Assembly (NCBI GenBank): GCA_043807765.1
Contig: JAZDFQ010000045.1
Span: forward strand, 189,184-253,183
Source: Stygiobacter sp043807765
GTDB taxonomy: Bacteria; Bacteroidota; Ignavibacteria; Ignavibacteriales; Melioribacteraceae
Reading direction: 5' to 3'
DNA length: 64,000 nt
The notes beneath the pieces were generated by a model, which was given only the letters and a program-made list of their open reading frames with translations, had not been told where the DNA came from and did not search any database. Below are positions 51,658 through 60,050 of the stretch, piece after piece (position 1 is the first letter of the stretch; each line of letters begins with the position of its first letter). The position numbers and the translations under genes are program-made.

Positions 51658-53823
51658 TCATTTATACTTTTCAATTAAAACACGCGCCATTATGGAATCC
51701 CAGATATAGTTAGGCGGCGAGTTGAGAACTTCATTATCGGGACTGTAAGACTCCCAAAAGTTATGATTCTTTTTAAGTTGAGTAGAAACCGCAAGCATCA
51801 TCTTATCTGCTACTTCGTTAGCTAATTTGGCGTAACCATATTTTTTCAAACCGTCGAGCACCATGTAATTCCACAATAGCCAAACCGGGCCGTTCCACTT
51901 GCAGCAGTAATCAACATAAGGCGTATACCAAACATCGTCTGCGGAAAGTGTAGGTATTCCATACTTGCGCCAAAACTTTTCCGGATTGGCAAGATGCTTA
52001 ACTAAATGTTTGGCTCTATCTTTAGGCGCTGCTTCTGCCCATAAAGCAAGAAAGCCGATTATTTCCATTCTTCTTAAATCACGCGTCAAAAATTTAAACG
52101 AATCGTCTTTCTTGTTTATAGAATAATAAAACTTACTGCTGTCATCCCACATTTTTTCATTAACTAATTTGCTTGTGAGATCGGCCATCTCTTTCCATGC
52201 ATGTGAAGCTTCTTTTTGTCCAAGTTCTTTTGCCATAGAGGCGAGAGAGCGCATTTCCTTAATCATCATCAAGGTTAGATCAACACATTCAAGCTCATCG
52301 GAAATATCTTCTTTATCAATATCGAGATGGCGGTCTTTGCTTACCTGGAACACGGCGTTGTACCAGTCGCGGACATTTTCAATTATTCCGTACGGTCCCC
52401 ACTCATACAAGCCGTCTTTATCAACATCACGGTTTGCAATCAGCCACTTCAAATACTTAACCCCGCTCTCGTAGGAATCAGAAAGAAATTTTTTGTCTTT
52501 ACCGACTTTATAAACCTCCCAATTTATCCAACTGAAAAACGGTGCCGAAGTTGTTGACATATCTTTATTCAGTTCTTTGCTGAAATGCGGATAGTCTTGC
52601 AAACCGCGCGGTCCATGCCGATATGCAATTAGCCCATCATTTCTTTGCTGATCTATATATATTCTTTGCGAACCTTGCGCAGATTGCGGATCGAGAAAAG
52701 CATATGCCAGCATACTCAAGGATTCATGCAATACTTGATGACCGTGCCCCCAGCCCCAAAGAGGTTGACGGGAAAAAACATAAAAATTATGATTTGCTTT
52801 TTCTGTTGGCGGATAAAAGCTACCTCGCGCAAGATTAAACGAGCTTAAGTAGACAAGCTTTTCTTCTTGCGCCTTAAATTTTATTCTTGGAATCTTACTG
52901 AACAACTTCACATTATCATCAACAAACTTTTGTAGCGGTTCTGTTTTTAGCTTTTCAATTTCATCAGCAAGTTTTTCCAAATCCTCTTTCCGGTCTTGCC
53001 AGCCGCGCATGTAGCGAACATTTATTTCCTCACCCGGCTTCAAAGAAAGCTTGCCATGAAGCGAAACAAAATTAACGTAACCACTTAATTTTTTATTTAA
53101 TGAGTCGTTTCTGCTTTCTGCGTAAAAATCAGTTTTAATAGTGTTGTAAAACGCTTCCATCGAATTGTGGTAACCACCGAAGGAATATAAAGGAAGACTT
53201 GCGGTAAAATAGTCTCTTGTTTCGGTTGGATAAGGTGCATTCTTGTAAAGCGAGCTGATCAATCGATATTTCGATTCGTAGTGATTTGTAATATAAGCGT
53301 TTCTATTCTTGTAAAACTCTTTTATGATTAACGAGTCATTTCCCATTTCCAGAACGGGATAAAGCTCAACATCATGTTTTATTTTATCTACATTCTTTAC
53401 TACTAAGTTCACCAAGGCAACTGTAGAACTGTAAACAAAAAATGTTTCTTGTACTTCAATTCCCCTAAATGGCTGATAGCTAAGAATTGCCATATCGGGA
53501 AATGAAGCTGTTACAACCGGTTTCTTATAAAACTCTCCGATATTCAGAACAACAACTTGATCCACTTTCCAAACACAATAAAATCTTCCGGCTTGGTCGC
53601 CAGAATAATTAATCAGCAGATGATCAGAATAATAATCCATTTTATAGCCCTTATCGCCGTAGAGTTGAGAGCGCTCCATTGCTGCGGTGTAAGTAGTGTA
53701 GAGAGGATCGTTTTGTTTGGCGGAGATATTGAGATACGGATCGGGGACTTTGAGACTTTGTGAAGTTACTACCGAAAAGAAATTGATAAAAATTGCCAGC
53801 AAGAAGTAGAATTGTTTTTTCAT
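51658..53823 (-). CDS. Exported glycoside hydrolase of GH63 type
   Basis: 721 residues. Signal peptide ends SVVTSQS. The (alpha/alpha)6 catalytic part has QDYPHFSKELNKDMSTTSAP, SWINWEVYKVGKDKKFLSDS, DGLYEWGPYGIIENVRDWYN and a C-terminal WNGPVWLLWNYMVLDGL, which is the GH63 closing motif; ENVRDWY and the region near DELECVDLTLMM carry the likely acidic residues. GH63 enzymes cut alpha-glucosidic bonds or mannosylglycerate. The N-terminal beta-sandwich is about 280 residues. AAAGGAAG is near the ATG. It is the first gene of the glycan operon that runs to 48359. Confidence 0.82.
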   Translation of the reverse strand: MKKQFYFLLAIFINFFSVVTSQSLKVPDPYLNISAKQNDPLYTTYTAAMERSQLYGDKGYKMDYYSDHLLINYSGDQAGRFYCVWKVDQVVVLNIGEFYKKPVVTASFPDMAILSYQPFRGIEVQETFFVYSSTVALVNLVVKNVDKIKHDVELYPVLEMGNDSLIIKEFYKNRNAYITNHYESKYRLISSLYKNAPYPTETRDYFTASLPLYSFGGYHNSMEAFYNTIKTDFYAESRNDSLNKKLSGYVNFVSLHGKLSLKPGEEINVRYMRGWQDRKEDLEKLADEIEKLKTEPLQKFVDDNVKLFSKIPRIKFKAQEEKLVYLSSFNLARGSFYPPTEKANHNFYVFSRQPLWGWGHGHQVLHESLSMLAYAFLDPQSAQGSQRIYIDQQRNDGLIAYRHGPRGLQDYPHFSKELNKDMSTTSAPFFSWINWEVYKVGKDKKFLSDSYESGVKYLKWLIANRDVDKDGLYEWGPYGIIENVRDWYNAVFQVSKDRHLDIDKEDISDELECVDLTLMMIKEMRSLASMAKELGQKEASHAWKEMADLTSKLVNEKMWDDSSKFYYSINKKDDSFKFLTRDLRRMEIIGFLALWAEAAPKDRAKHLVKHLANPEKFWRKYGIPTLSADDVWYTPYVDYCCKWNGPVWLLWNYMVLDGLKKYGYAKLANEVADKMMLAVSTQLKKNHNFWESYSPDNEVLNSPPNYIWDSIMARVLIEKYK

Positions 53824-53885
53824 AACAACTTCCTTTTAAAGGAGGGAAGGCAGCAAATCATCCCAATGCTGTCAGATTAAGTTTT

Positions 53886-53975
53886 GGGCTAAAGCCCTTT
53901 TATATTTTTCTTGTATTAACCCCACGCTTAAGCGTGGGGTTAATTGGAATACCACTCCAATTGGACTTTAGTCCA
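53886..53975. repeat. Palindrome-rich interspersed repeat
   Basis: GGGCTaaAGCCC (53886-53897), a 28-bp palindrome at 53916-53943 built on TTAACCCCACGCTT, then ATTGGA/TCCAAT and TTGGACTTTAGTCCAA. The gap between the glycosidase and peptidase genes (53824-54053) holds only this. It resembles the repeat at 61551-61657 in style. Confidence 0.7.
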
Positions 53976-54053
53976 AACTTTAATGTACTTAACATGTCAA
54001 CATTGGCAAATCATCCTCCGCAATTAACGCAGAGGATGATTCAGTTACAAATT

Positions 54054-56306
54054 CTATTTTCCTCCTGCCGGAAGATTCTCATTCAAATATCTTGTAAGAA
54101 GTGTAAATAGATGAAGTGTTGTTCCCTCGCCCTCATAAATTCCATGAGTGCGGTTTGGATAAGCCATCATTGTAAAATGCTTGTTGTGTTTGATTAACTC
54201 ATTAATCACTAACTCAGCGCCTTGATAATGAACATTATCATCGCCGGTTCCGTGAACAATCAAAAGATTTCCCTTGAGGTTTTTTGCATATGTAACCGGA
54301 GAGCCCTCTTCATAAACTTCCGGATTAATAGAGACCAAGCCCATGTAACGTTCTTGATAGATCGTGTCGTAAAGTTTTTCATGTCCAACGGCAGCAACTG
54401 CCATTCCGGTTTTGTATAAATCCGGGTAGCGGAACATTGCGTTTAAAGTTGCAGAACCGCCGCCGCTCCATCCCCAAATGCCAACTCTTTCCGCATCGAG
54501 AAAATTATACTTATGAAGCAATGCTTTTACAGCCATAGCTTGATCACTCGAATTCAGAATGCCGATTTTTTTGTAAATGGATTTTCTCCAATTTCTACTC
54601 CGGGGCGCTGGTGTTCCTCTGTTGTCCACACTCATCACAATGTAACCTTGCTGTGTAAGCATTGTGTGCCAAAAGAAATCTCCGCTCCAGCGGTCAACAA
54701 CTGTTTGTCCAGCCGGTTCGGTATAAACCAAAAACAAAACCGGATATTTTTTTGCCGGGTCAAAATTAAACGGCTTCATTATCCAGCCATCCAGCATTAC
54801 ACCGCCGCCTATGTCTACTTGAAAGAATTCCGTCGGCAATTTCTTTAGCGCGGCAACGTTCTCGGACATTTTTTTATTCTCTATAACTTTCTTGATTACA
54901 GCATGTTCGGGAAGTTTAATCAATTGCGAAATTGGACTAGTGTTAAAGGATGAATAATTGTGAATCGCGTAGTTGCCTCCGTCTGAGATTTGGTAACTGT
55001 TGGTTCCGCTATATTCATTTGGAGTTAGTTTTTCCAATTTTCCTTTGCCGTCCAACTTAACTCTGTAAAGATATTTTTGTGTGGCGTTATCCGGCGAAGC
55101 AAGAAAATATGCGTAGCCGCTTTCTTCATCAACGAGCTGCAAATCAATAACATCATAATTTCCAGGAGTCATCAACTTAACATTTTTTCCATCGCGGGAG
55201 ATGATATAGAGATGTCTCCAGCCATCTCGCTCACTAAGCCATGTTAACTCCTTTCCCTTCTTCAACCACATAAGTTCATCGTGAATATCTATCCAAGCGG
55301 AATCTCTTTCGGTGAATATTGATTTTACTTCTCCGGTTTTTGAGTTGCCGAGCATTACTTCATTTTGGTTTTGCAGACGATTAAGATGCTGTAAAACAAT
55401 TTCTTCAGAACTTTCGGCCCAGTCCATTCTTGCTATGTAGTTATTTCTCGGTTCTCCCGGAACATTCATCCACACTGTTTTGGCGTCTGCGATTGTAACT
55501 ACTCCAACTTTGCTTGCTGAATTTGTTGTACCAACTTTGGGATATTGAACCGGGATGACTTTTGAATAAAGAGAATCCGTATTATTAATCATAAAAAATT
55601 CATTCACACCGGAAGCATCGAGCTGCCAGTAAGCAATGCTTCTGCTGTCGGGACTCCAGCGGAAGCCGTCACGCAAATCGAGTTCTTCTTCGTAAACCCA
55701 ATCAAACGTTCCATTTATTATTGTGCGTGAGCCGTCAAAGGTTAATTGCGCAATTTTTCCATCTGTCAAATTTTCCACATAAATATTGTTTTCGTAAACG
55801 TAAGCTGCTTTTTGTTCGTCGGGAGAAATTTTTGCGAACATAAGCTTAGATGGTTTTGCAAACACACCTATTTTCTGAAGCTTATTAGTCTTTAGATTCA
55901 GCACATAATAATCTCCGCGCGTGTTTTGGCGCCAAACTCTAGCAGTGTTTGTGTATATCATCAACAAATTTCTGTTAGCAGACCAAATGTAGTTGCTTAT
56001 TGAAAGCGGCTTAGTCTGCCCTTCGAAGGTCAGAAGTTTAGCAGAAACCATTACTTCTCTTTTTCCGGTTTCCGTTTCATACTTAACAATATCTCTTCCG
56101 CCGGGTGCATCTTTAGATGCATCCAGCGTTGTATAAAACTTTCCTTCTTCAATAAATCTTGCCGGGCCAAATCTATCTGATGAAAAATCCGCGCTGTTAA
56201 AAATGCGATCCAATGTTAAAAGTGATTTGTCGGTTGTCTGTCCAAAACTGTTTTGCGTTAGTACGAACAGCATTAATAAACCCAAAAACTTGGTTGTGCT
56301 TTTCAT
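54054..56306 (-). CDS. Exported prolyl oligopeptidase-family peptidase (DPP-IV type, S9)
   Basis: 750 residues from the ATG at 56306 (GAGGT before it). The frame runs on to 56405, but that extension is the antisense of tRNA-Arg. Signal peptide ends QNSFGQ. The N-terminal eight-bladed propeller includes TFDWVYEEELDLRDGFRWSP, the DPP-IV Glu-Glu motif that holds the substrate N-terminus. The hydrolase has RVGIWGWSGGGSATLNAMFR (nucleophile Ser), LLIVHGTGDDNVHYQG (Asp) and NRTHGIYEG (His). It removes dipeptides from the N-terminus of peptides, usually after Pro or Ala. Confidence 0.95.
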   Translation of the reverse strand: MKSTTKFLGLLMLFVLTQNSFGQTTDKSLLTLDRIFNSADFSSDRFGPARFIEEGKFYTTLDASKDAPGGRDIVKYETETGKREVMVSAKLLTFEGQTKPLSISNYIWSANRNLLMIYTNTARVWRQNTRGDYYVLNLKTNKLQKIGVFAKPSKLMFAKISPDEQKAAYVYENNIYVENLTDGKIAQLTFDGSRTIINGTFDWVYEEELDLRDGFRWSPDSRSIAYWQLDASGVNEFFMINNTDSLYSKVIPVQYPKVGTTNSASKVGVVTIADAKTVWMNVPGEPRNNYIARMDWAESSEEIVLQHLNRLQNQNEVMLGNSKTGEVKSIFTERDSAWIDIHDELMWLKKGKELTWLSERDGWRHLYIISRDGKNVKLMTPGNYDVIDLQLVDEESGYAYFLASPDNATQKYLYRVKLDGKGKLEKLTPNEYSGTNSYQISDGGNYAIHNYSSFNTSPISQLIKLPEHAVIKKVIENKKMSENVAALKKLPTEFFQVDIGGGVMLDGWIMKPFNFDPAKKYPVLFLVYTEPAGQTVVDRWSGDFFWHTMLTQQGYIVMSVDNRGTPAPRSRNWRKSIYKKIGILNSSDQAMAVKALLHKYNFLDAERVGIWGWSGGGSATLNAMFRYPDLYKTGMAVAAVGHEKLYDTIYQERYMGLVSINPEVYEEGSPVTYAKNLKGNLLIVHGTGDDNVHYQGAELVINELIKHNKHFTMMAYPNRTHGIYEGEGTTLHLFTLLTRYLNENLPAGGK

Positions 56307-56378
56307 TAATACCTCTGATAGCAAATTGATGTGATGTATTTCCATTGATGCGGTTGATTTGTCTTTCGTAAATTTTTG

Positions 56379-56450
56379 TACCCCCGGCGGGAATCGAACC
56401 CACATCGCAAGCTTCGGAGGCTCGCGTTCTATCCATTGAACTACAGGGGC
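56379..56450 (-). tRNA. trnR: tRNA-Arg (anticodon CCG)
   Basis: 72 nt on the minus strand. Acceptor GCCCCTG pairs with CGGGGGT; D-arm GTTC/GAAC; anticodon stem CGAGC/GCTTG with loop CTCCGAA gives CCG; T-arm GTGGG/CCCGC with TTCGATT. CCA is not encoded. The DPP-IV gene lies downstream on the same strand. Confidence 0.95.
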
Positions 56451-56639
56451 ATAAAATTATTTAAGATTAAGTGTGTCAGAACCCAATCCTAAATCAATGC
56501 AAAAAATAAAAAGAATTTACCATTAAACTCTCATTATTGTTTGTATACTTCATGTAATATTTTTTAACTAAAAAATCTACTTGATGATTTTTTATATTTA
56601 TTACTAAGTTTAGTCAACCAAAAATAAAAAGGTGATGTT

Positions 56640-57176
56640 GTGTCAGCCACAATGAAAAAAATCGCAACCGATGTGATAGCTTCTCTTAAAAAGAAACCCT
56701 CGCCGGAAAAAGCGGGAAGCTCATTCTGGGATTTTATGAAGGGTCAGTTATATTCAGAAACCACATGGGATCAAAACGATCTTAAAGTGATAGAAAAGGA
56801 AATTGATAATCAACTTTCCAAAATAGAAAAGAAAGAATTAACCGATTTATGGAAACGTACAGACATCGGTATGGATAAGTTTGACGACGGGAAAAAAGTT
56901 GATTCCGCAGAAATGAAGGAAGATTTAACCGGCGAGATACTTGGTCAGGTTATGGATAGAATGGATGATAATTATTCGGGTGGAAGCAGCGATTATCGTC
57001 CGACAGAAGCATATTTTGCTGTTGAAGAGGATGCCTCCAAAAAGAAAAAAATTCCCGATGAAGAAGGCGGCGAAGAAAAAGAACCAAGCGAAATTGGCGA
57101 AGATGACGACTTGAATCTAGATGACGAAGACTTATTTATAGATGACGACATTGAAGATGAAGAAGAAAATTTTTAG
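56640..57176 (+). CDS. Acidic cytoplasmic protein, unknown
   Basis: 178 residues from a GTG, with AAAAAGGTGATG just before it; an ATG four codons later is possible. The first 90 residues are helical and charged (KKIATDVIASLKKKPSPEKA, WDQNDLKVIEKEIDNQLSKI). The last 50 are almost all acidic (EDDDLNLDDEDLFIDDDIED). No family recognised. The 20 bases at its end overlap the next, secreted, protein's gene, so they are translated together. A partner role for the acidic tail is a guess. Confidence 0.65.
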   Translation: MSATMKKIATDVIASLKKKPSPEKAGSSFWDFMKGQLYSETTWDQNDLKVIEKEIDNQLSKIEKKELTDLWKRTDIGMDKFDDGKKVDSAEMKEDLTGEILGQVMDRMDDNYSGGSSDYRPTEAYFAVEEDASKKKKIPDEEGGEEKEPSEIGEDDDLNLDDEDLFIDDDIEDEEENF

Positions 57177-57576
57177 TTTTTTTCTTCTAGCCAACTTGTG
57201 TCTATTTGCACAAAATGCCATTCCGGACAGCTCGAACAACAATGAACAGCGTTTCAACTTCACTACATTTTTTAATCCGTTGCGATATTTGCCCGATCCC
57301 TATTTCAGTAATGAACTAAATTCGCTCAATTTAAATACAAACTTTCTAAACGATTCATCATCCATTCTAATGCAAACCAGAATGCAGCTCGCGTGGATTA
57401 GTAACTCTAACACAATTGATGCGAAGACAAATCTTCTTAATCCTCTTTATAAAAATTACATGGCGGGACAAAGTAATCGCTTATTCAATCAAATATTGGG
57501 AGCAGTACAGGTTGGAGCTGTAGGTTTTTTAGCTTATAAACACATAGAAAAATACTACATCAAAAAGAAGAAATAA
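57157..57576 (+). CDS. Small exported protein, unknown
   Basis: 139 residues from the ATG at 57157, giving a clean signal peptide (MKKKIFSFFLLANLCLFAQ); an earlier ATG at 57142 is in the same frame. The mature part has FNFTTFFNPLRYLPDPYFSN and ILMQTRMQLAWISNSNTIDA, and a C-terminal hydrophobic stretch GAVQVGAVGFLAYKHIE before YYIKKKK, a possible membrane tail. No family recognised. It overlaps the acidic-protein gene by 20 bases. Confidence 0.62.
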   Translation: MKKKIFSFFLLANLCLFAQNAIPDSSNNNEQRFNFTTFFNPLRYLPDPYFSNELNSLNLNTNFLNDSSSILMQTRMQLAWISNSNTIDAKTNLLNPLYKNYMAGQSNRLFNQILGAVQVGAVGFLAYKHIEKYYIKKKK

Positions 57577-57610
57577 AAGCCCGGAATAGCCCTCACAGCA
57601 TTCCAGGCTT
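57577..57610. terminator. Bidirectional terminator between convergent genes
   Basis: AAGCC (57577-57581) with GGCTT (57606-57610), then GGAAT with ATTCC and GC with GC, around a CCTCACA loop; one mismatch and one bulge. It lies between the 57157 gene and the convergent 57629 gene. Confidence 0.65.
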
Positions 57611-57628
57611 ATCAATAGTTGGGGAAAA

Positions 57629-58195
57629 TTATTTTTGACGTGTATATACAATAGTCATATTCTTGGTTTCTTGTGTGCCCTCAACAGTGAACATATCAAA
57701 AAGCATCTTGTTATCATCAATTTGAGTAGTAACAGTTTTTGCTGTTGTTTCTTTTCCAGTCATTGGGTCAACCATTTTTCCAAAATAAGTTAATTTATTT
57801 GTTGCCGGGTCAATCTTTCCCTTCATAGTTAGTACGCCGGTTCCCATATTATCAAGCCAAACAGAGATATATTCTTTCGTTATATTATCATAAGCATCTA
57901 AGCCAAAGCCTTCCATTGGCATTCCCATCACCATAGAATTAAAAGTAGATTTCATATATCTGCCGCCGAGCATCATTTCGAAAACCGCTGTGCCCTCAGC
58001 CTTCATTTCTTGTCCACCCATAAATTGTGTGATTTCGGCTTTCCACGTTCCGCAATTTTTTTCAAATGTTTTATGAACCGGTCCCGGCGTCATATAATCT
58101 TGCCATTTCTTCATCATATCAGCTTGATCTTGTGCGCTAATTGATGCAACAGCAAACAATAATAATGAAGCAATCATGGTTTTAAATGATTTCAT
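57629..58195 (-). CDS. Exported DUF1579-family protein
   Basis: 188 residues from the ATG at 58195 (AGGA before it; the frame continues upstream into the MFS gene but without support). Signal peptide ends SISAQ. The sequence EKNCGTWKAEITQFMGGQEM, KAEGTAVFEMMLGGRYMKST, DAYDNITKEYISVWLDNMGT and FTVEGTQETKNMTIVYTR matches DUF1579, a lipocalin-like fold. Ligand unknown. It starts 71 bases after the MFS gene's stop on the same strand. Confidence 0.82.
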   Translation of the reverse strand: MKSFKTMIASLLLFAVASISAQDQADMMKKWQDYMTPGPVHKTFEKNCGTWKAEITQFMGGQEMKAEGTAVFEMMLGGRYMKSTFNSMVMGMPMEGFGLDAYDNITKEYISVWLDNMGTGVLTMKGKIDPATNKLTYFGKMVDPMTGKETTAKTVTTQIDDNKMLFDMFTVEGTQETKNMTIVYTRQK

Positions 58196-58266
58196 GCTGA
58201 AGTCCTTTCTTGTTTTTTTGATGTGTACTACAATATTACAAAGTGAATTTGATAAAGAAAAGAAAT

Positions 58267-59466
58267 TTATTTTTCCGATCTCTTTAGCATCAGCGCAAAC
58301 ATAAAAGTGGATATTGATGCAAGCACTAAGGCCCCGCCCCATAAAATTGTTGAATTGAGTTTATCCAATACGACCGCCCCTAACCACGGACCGAACATGA
58401 ACGCAAAACTAAAAACCATTTGATAGTAACCCATGTATTCACCCCGTTTTTCGTCAGGGGAAATTACCGTGCTGTAAGAAGCACTTGATGGAAAGAAAAT
58501 CATTTCGCCAAAGGTCCAGATTACAATTGTAAGTACCAACCAAACTAGTGAACTGGAAAGCGCCATCAATCCGAATCCTAAAGCTGCAAGCAGAGAACCG
58601 AGAACCATAGATTTTCTATCATCCCACTGTGCCATTGCATTGTTTAACGGAACTTCAATCAGCACAATCATGATTGTATTTATAGACATTAGAATTCCAA
58701 ACGTAGCTTCTGAATACTGAAGTTCATTAACTATATATAACGGGAGTCCGCCGAGAAACTGAAAGAACACTAGGTTCACCGGAATTAAGGCCAGCATAAA
58801 AAATAAGAAGCGCTTATCGCCGAATATAGAGAGCTTGTTTTTATCCGAGCTTAAACTCGTTCTCAATTTAGCCGATTCATTTCTGGCTTCAGAGGATTGG
58901 CTTTCGATTTTTACAAAGCTTAAAAATAATCCGGAAAGAATTGAACTTGCCCCGTTAACATAAAATAATAGCGAGTAATCTATCTGCGTAAGAAATCCGC
59001 CAATTACCGGACCGATACTCATTCCAAGATTAATTGCTAATCTGTTCAATGCAAAAGCTGTCTTGCGCTGCTCGGTTGATGTTTCAAATGAAATTAATGA
59101 CAAGTTAGCCGGGCGGAACGCTTCGCTGATTACAGCCCAAACAAACGTTACAACAAGAATTAAGTTGTAGTTCGTAATGAAAGAGTATAAGACAATCATG
59201 AGTCCGGTGCAGATAAGTGAGACACGCATTACTGTTAGCGAGCCAACTTTGTCCGCAAGCTTTCCTACAAATGGAGAAGTTAATAACGCTCCGAGTCCGT
59301 ATACCATTAGCACCATTCCCGCAGCGGTTGGAGTTACACCAATCTTCCGATTCATATAAATGGCTAAAAACGGAAGGACCATTGTACCGGAGCGGTTAAT
59401 AAGCGTTGCAAATGATAAAAGCCAGACGCTTCTTGGTATATTTTTAAGACCTTTGTAGGGATTCAA
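58267..59466 (-). CDS. Major facilitator superfamily transporter
   Basis: 399 residues, twelve helices, from a TTG at 59466 (a weak start, chosen because MNPYKGLKNIPRSVWLLSFA fits a first cytoplasmic segment). The signature loop 2-3 GLGALLTSPFVGKLADKVGS and its later PDEKRGEYMGYYQMVFSF, seen in YfmO/MdtH-like drug exporters, are present. I infer an efflux pump for an unknown compound. It starts 70 bases before the DUF1579 gene and diverges from the 59596 gene. Confidence 0.85.
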   Translation of the reverse strand: MNPYKGLKNIPRSVWLLSFATLINRSGTMVLPFLAIYMNRKIGVTPTAAGMVLMVYGLGALLTSPFVGKLADKVGSLTVMRVSLICTGLMIVLYSFITNYNLILVVTFVWAVISEAFRPANLSLISFETSTEQRKTAFALNRLAINLGMSIGPVIGGFLTQIDYSLLFYVNGASSILSGLFLSFVKIESQSSEARNESAKLRTSLSSDKNKLSIFGDKRFLFFMLALIPVNLVFFQFLGGLPLYIVNELQYSEATFGILMSINTIMIVLIEVPLNNAMAQWDDRKSMVLGSLLAALGFGLMALSSSLVWLVLTIVIWTFGEMIFFPSSASYSTVISPDEKRGEYMGYYQMVFSFAFMFGPWLGAVVLDKLNSTILWGGALVLASISTFMFALMLKRSEK

Positions 59467-59595
59467 CTTGCCAAGCCCAACGATTTGAAATTAATAGCGC
59501 AAACTTATGAAAGTTTGTTCTGCCAATCATCCTCTTACAAAAGAGCGGCTAATTCATTATGTTTAATTAGTTAAAAAATCAGTTGGAGGATTTTC

Positions 59596-60045
59596 ATGCG
59601 ATTGAAGCACGGTATTGCATTGTTTTTTCTTGTTGTCACAGCATTTGCTTGTTCAACACTTACGCTTAAACCGGCGGAATATGCTTGGCCAATCGAAAAT
59701 GCACTTAAGGTTGATGCTAAAGGTAACATAATTGAACAAAGATATTCTTTTACTCTAAACGTTAAGCCACTCTTTTTCGAAGAGTTCAAGGACTCGACAA
59801 ATTACATTGGAAAAGAAATCAGAATTATACGTGATAAAGCCGGTTACTATTTTATCACCGCTAAGGATTTTAAAAACGTTTACGTTTTTAAATCAATTGA
59901 GAGCGGAATGGAACTGGAAAACAAAATTATGATTTCGGAGCTAAAGGGTTTAACAGCACCGGCTTTTAATCAGAAAGCACCGAACATTGAATTGCTGGAT
60001 AATCCAAACAAATACTTCTTGAATTACAAAGGCTTAATGAGGTAA
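59596..60045 (+). CDS. Lipoprotein, unknown
   Basis: 149 residues. Lipobox VTAFAC, Cys about 19. The mature chain (LKPAEYAWPIENALKVDAKG, YSFTLNVKPLFFEEFKDSTN, IIRDKAGYYFITAKDFKNVY) is beta-rich and belongs to no family I know. GGAGG precedes the ATG. The next gene starts five bases after its stop, so they are one operon. Confidence 0.7.
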   Translation: MRLKHGIALFFLVVTAFACSTLTLKPAEYAWPIENALKVDAKGNIIEQRYSFTLNVKPLFFEEFKDSTNYIGKEIRIIRDKAGYYFITAKDFKNVYVFKSIESGMELENKIMISELKGLTAPAFNQKAPNIELLDNPNKYFLNYKGLMR

Positions 60046-60050
60046 GACTA

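Noticed and set aside
56307..56405. N-terminal extension of the DPP-IV-like frame
   Set aside because: It is the antisense of tRNA-Arg; the ATG at 56306 has a ribosome site and begins a proper signal peptide.
58196..58342. N-terminal extension of the DUF1579 frame
   Set aside because: It overlaps the end of the MFS gene and would bury the signal peptide.
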